64,000 bases of DNA from Celeribacter sp. HF31 (GTDB lineage Bacteria > Pseudomonadota > Alphaproteobacteria > Rhodobacterales > Rhodobacteraceae). Both the position numbers and the translations under genes were made by a program. The notes below the pieces were generated by a model that was not told where the DNA came from, did no database searches, and was given only the letters and a program-made list of their open reading frames with translations. The stretch spans positions 124,001 to 188,000 of the forward strand of contig NZ_JAATOT010000003.1 in NCBI RefSeq assembly GCF_011806455.1, given 5' to 3'. Positions 63,685 to 64,000 of this stretch are shown here, one piece after another (position 1 is the stretch's first letter; every line of letters starts with the position of its first letter).

Positions 63685-64000
63685 TCAACAGCCGATCTGC
63701 ATCTCCGGCACGTCAGTCCCGTGAATAAGCTTGGCCTCCGTCATCTCAAGGATCACGTCGAGCGGCACATTGGGCGCGCGTTCAATGAGATGCAGCCCAT
63801 CATCTTCGGGTTTCAAAACGGCCAGTTCCGTGACGATCAAATCGACCCGTCGTTGCGACGTCAGCGGCAGGGTACATTCCGGCACGATCTTGGGCGCGCC
63901 TTTCGCCGTGTGCTGCATCGCGATGATCACCTTTTTTGCGCCGGTGACCAGATCCATCGCGCCGCCCATGCCGGGGGTGTAATGACCGGGGATCATCCAA
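63685..64000 (-). CDS. scoB: 3-oxoacid CoA-transferase subunit B (C-terminal part)
   Basis: The window ends inside this gene; about 104 C-terminal residues are present. They start WMIPGHYTPGMGGAMDLV and contain GAKKVIIAMQHTAKG, CTLPLTSQRRVDLIVTELAV and VILEMTEAKL, all typical of the beta subunit of succinyl-CoA or acetoacetyl-CoA:3-oxoacid CoA-transferases. The enzyme moves CoA between succinate and acetoacetate in ketone-body or polyhydroxybutyrate metabolism. The A subunit is expected just upstream, outside the window. The fragment ends MQIGC. Confidence 0.9.
   Translation of the reverse strand, partial: WMIPGHYTPGMGGAMDLVTGAKKVIIAMQHTAKGAPKIVPECTLPLTSQRRVDLIVTELAVLKPEDDGLHLIERAPNVPLDVILEMTEAKLIHGTDVPEMQIGC

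Noticed and set aside
1-64000. CRISPR array, prophage, insertion sequence or rRNA/tRNA genes
   Set aside because: No regularly spaced repeats, integrase, transposase, capsid or tail genes, terminal inverted repeats or structural RNA patterns were found by reading the window.

Overview
The window is a gene-dense, GC-rich chromosomal stretch from an alphaproteobacterium, most likely the Roseobacter group of the Rhodobacteraceae. This rests on protein flavour (IalB-like, DUF6525-like, Hint-domain and DUF2126-transglutaminase proteins), alanine-rich codon use and the block rsfS-rlmH-gpmI-envC-ctpA-rppH. The genus cannot be fixed from sequence alone. I see no rRNA, tRNA, CRISPR array, integrase or transposase, so it reads as core chromosome with a few small accessory or decaying spots.

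Layout. 1-3.3 kb: the end of a MacA-like efflux operon and a divergent EF-G paralogue. 3.4-5.5 kb: a LysR regulator divergent from a DOPA-dioxygenase-like gene, followed by a relic of glutathionyl-hydroquinone reductase. 5.5-13 kb: a three-gene cluster (large transglutaminase/DUF2126, ATP-grasp fused to alpha-E, small transglutaminase) of the predicted amidoligase type, preceded by a secreted unknown. 13.2-16.4 kb: NAD salvage (pncA, a STAS-less SulP transporter, pncB). 16.4-17.8 kb: an AT-rich islet of three unknown or regulatory genes. 17.8-19.2 kb: arfB with an unusual leader (18-codon ORF plus terminator) and the queuosine-precursor transporter yhhQ with a preQ1-riboswitch-like leader. 19.2-28.3 kb: envelope, transport, recQ and a hybrid histidine kinase, then an internally deleted thiolase pseudogene. 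28.3-31.1 kb: glutathione-dependent formaldehyde oxidation (frmA, fghA) and a phosphatase. 31.2-35.2 kb: the complete phosphoserine route (serA, serC, serB).

35-45 kb: TauE, asparaginase, IalB, rlmN, an orphan binding protein, two ribbon-helix-helix-like proteins, a LOG protein, dapD, a GlsB-like membrane protein behind an EcfG-like promoter, and a CobW GTPase behind a Zur-like box. 44.8-47 kb: a prokaryotic ionotropic-glutamate-receptor-like channel and a degenerate Hint protein. 47.4-53.7 kb: dapE, GNAT, DUF2064, rnr, a lytic transglycosylase and rppH. 53.7-60.2 kb: ctpA, envC, gpmI, rlmH, rsfS and an MscS-type channel. 60.4-64 kb: leuCD, an HdeD-like membrane protein, an EF-hand protein and the end of scoB.

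The observations most worth following are the arfB leader with mutually exclusive hairpins, the AT-rich islet with repeated operator-like 11-mers around its promoter, the preQ1-like pseudoknot, the EF-G paralogue lacking key GTPase residues, and the receptor channel lacking a potassium filter.
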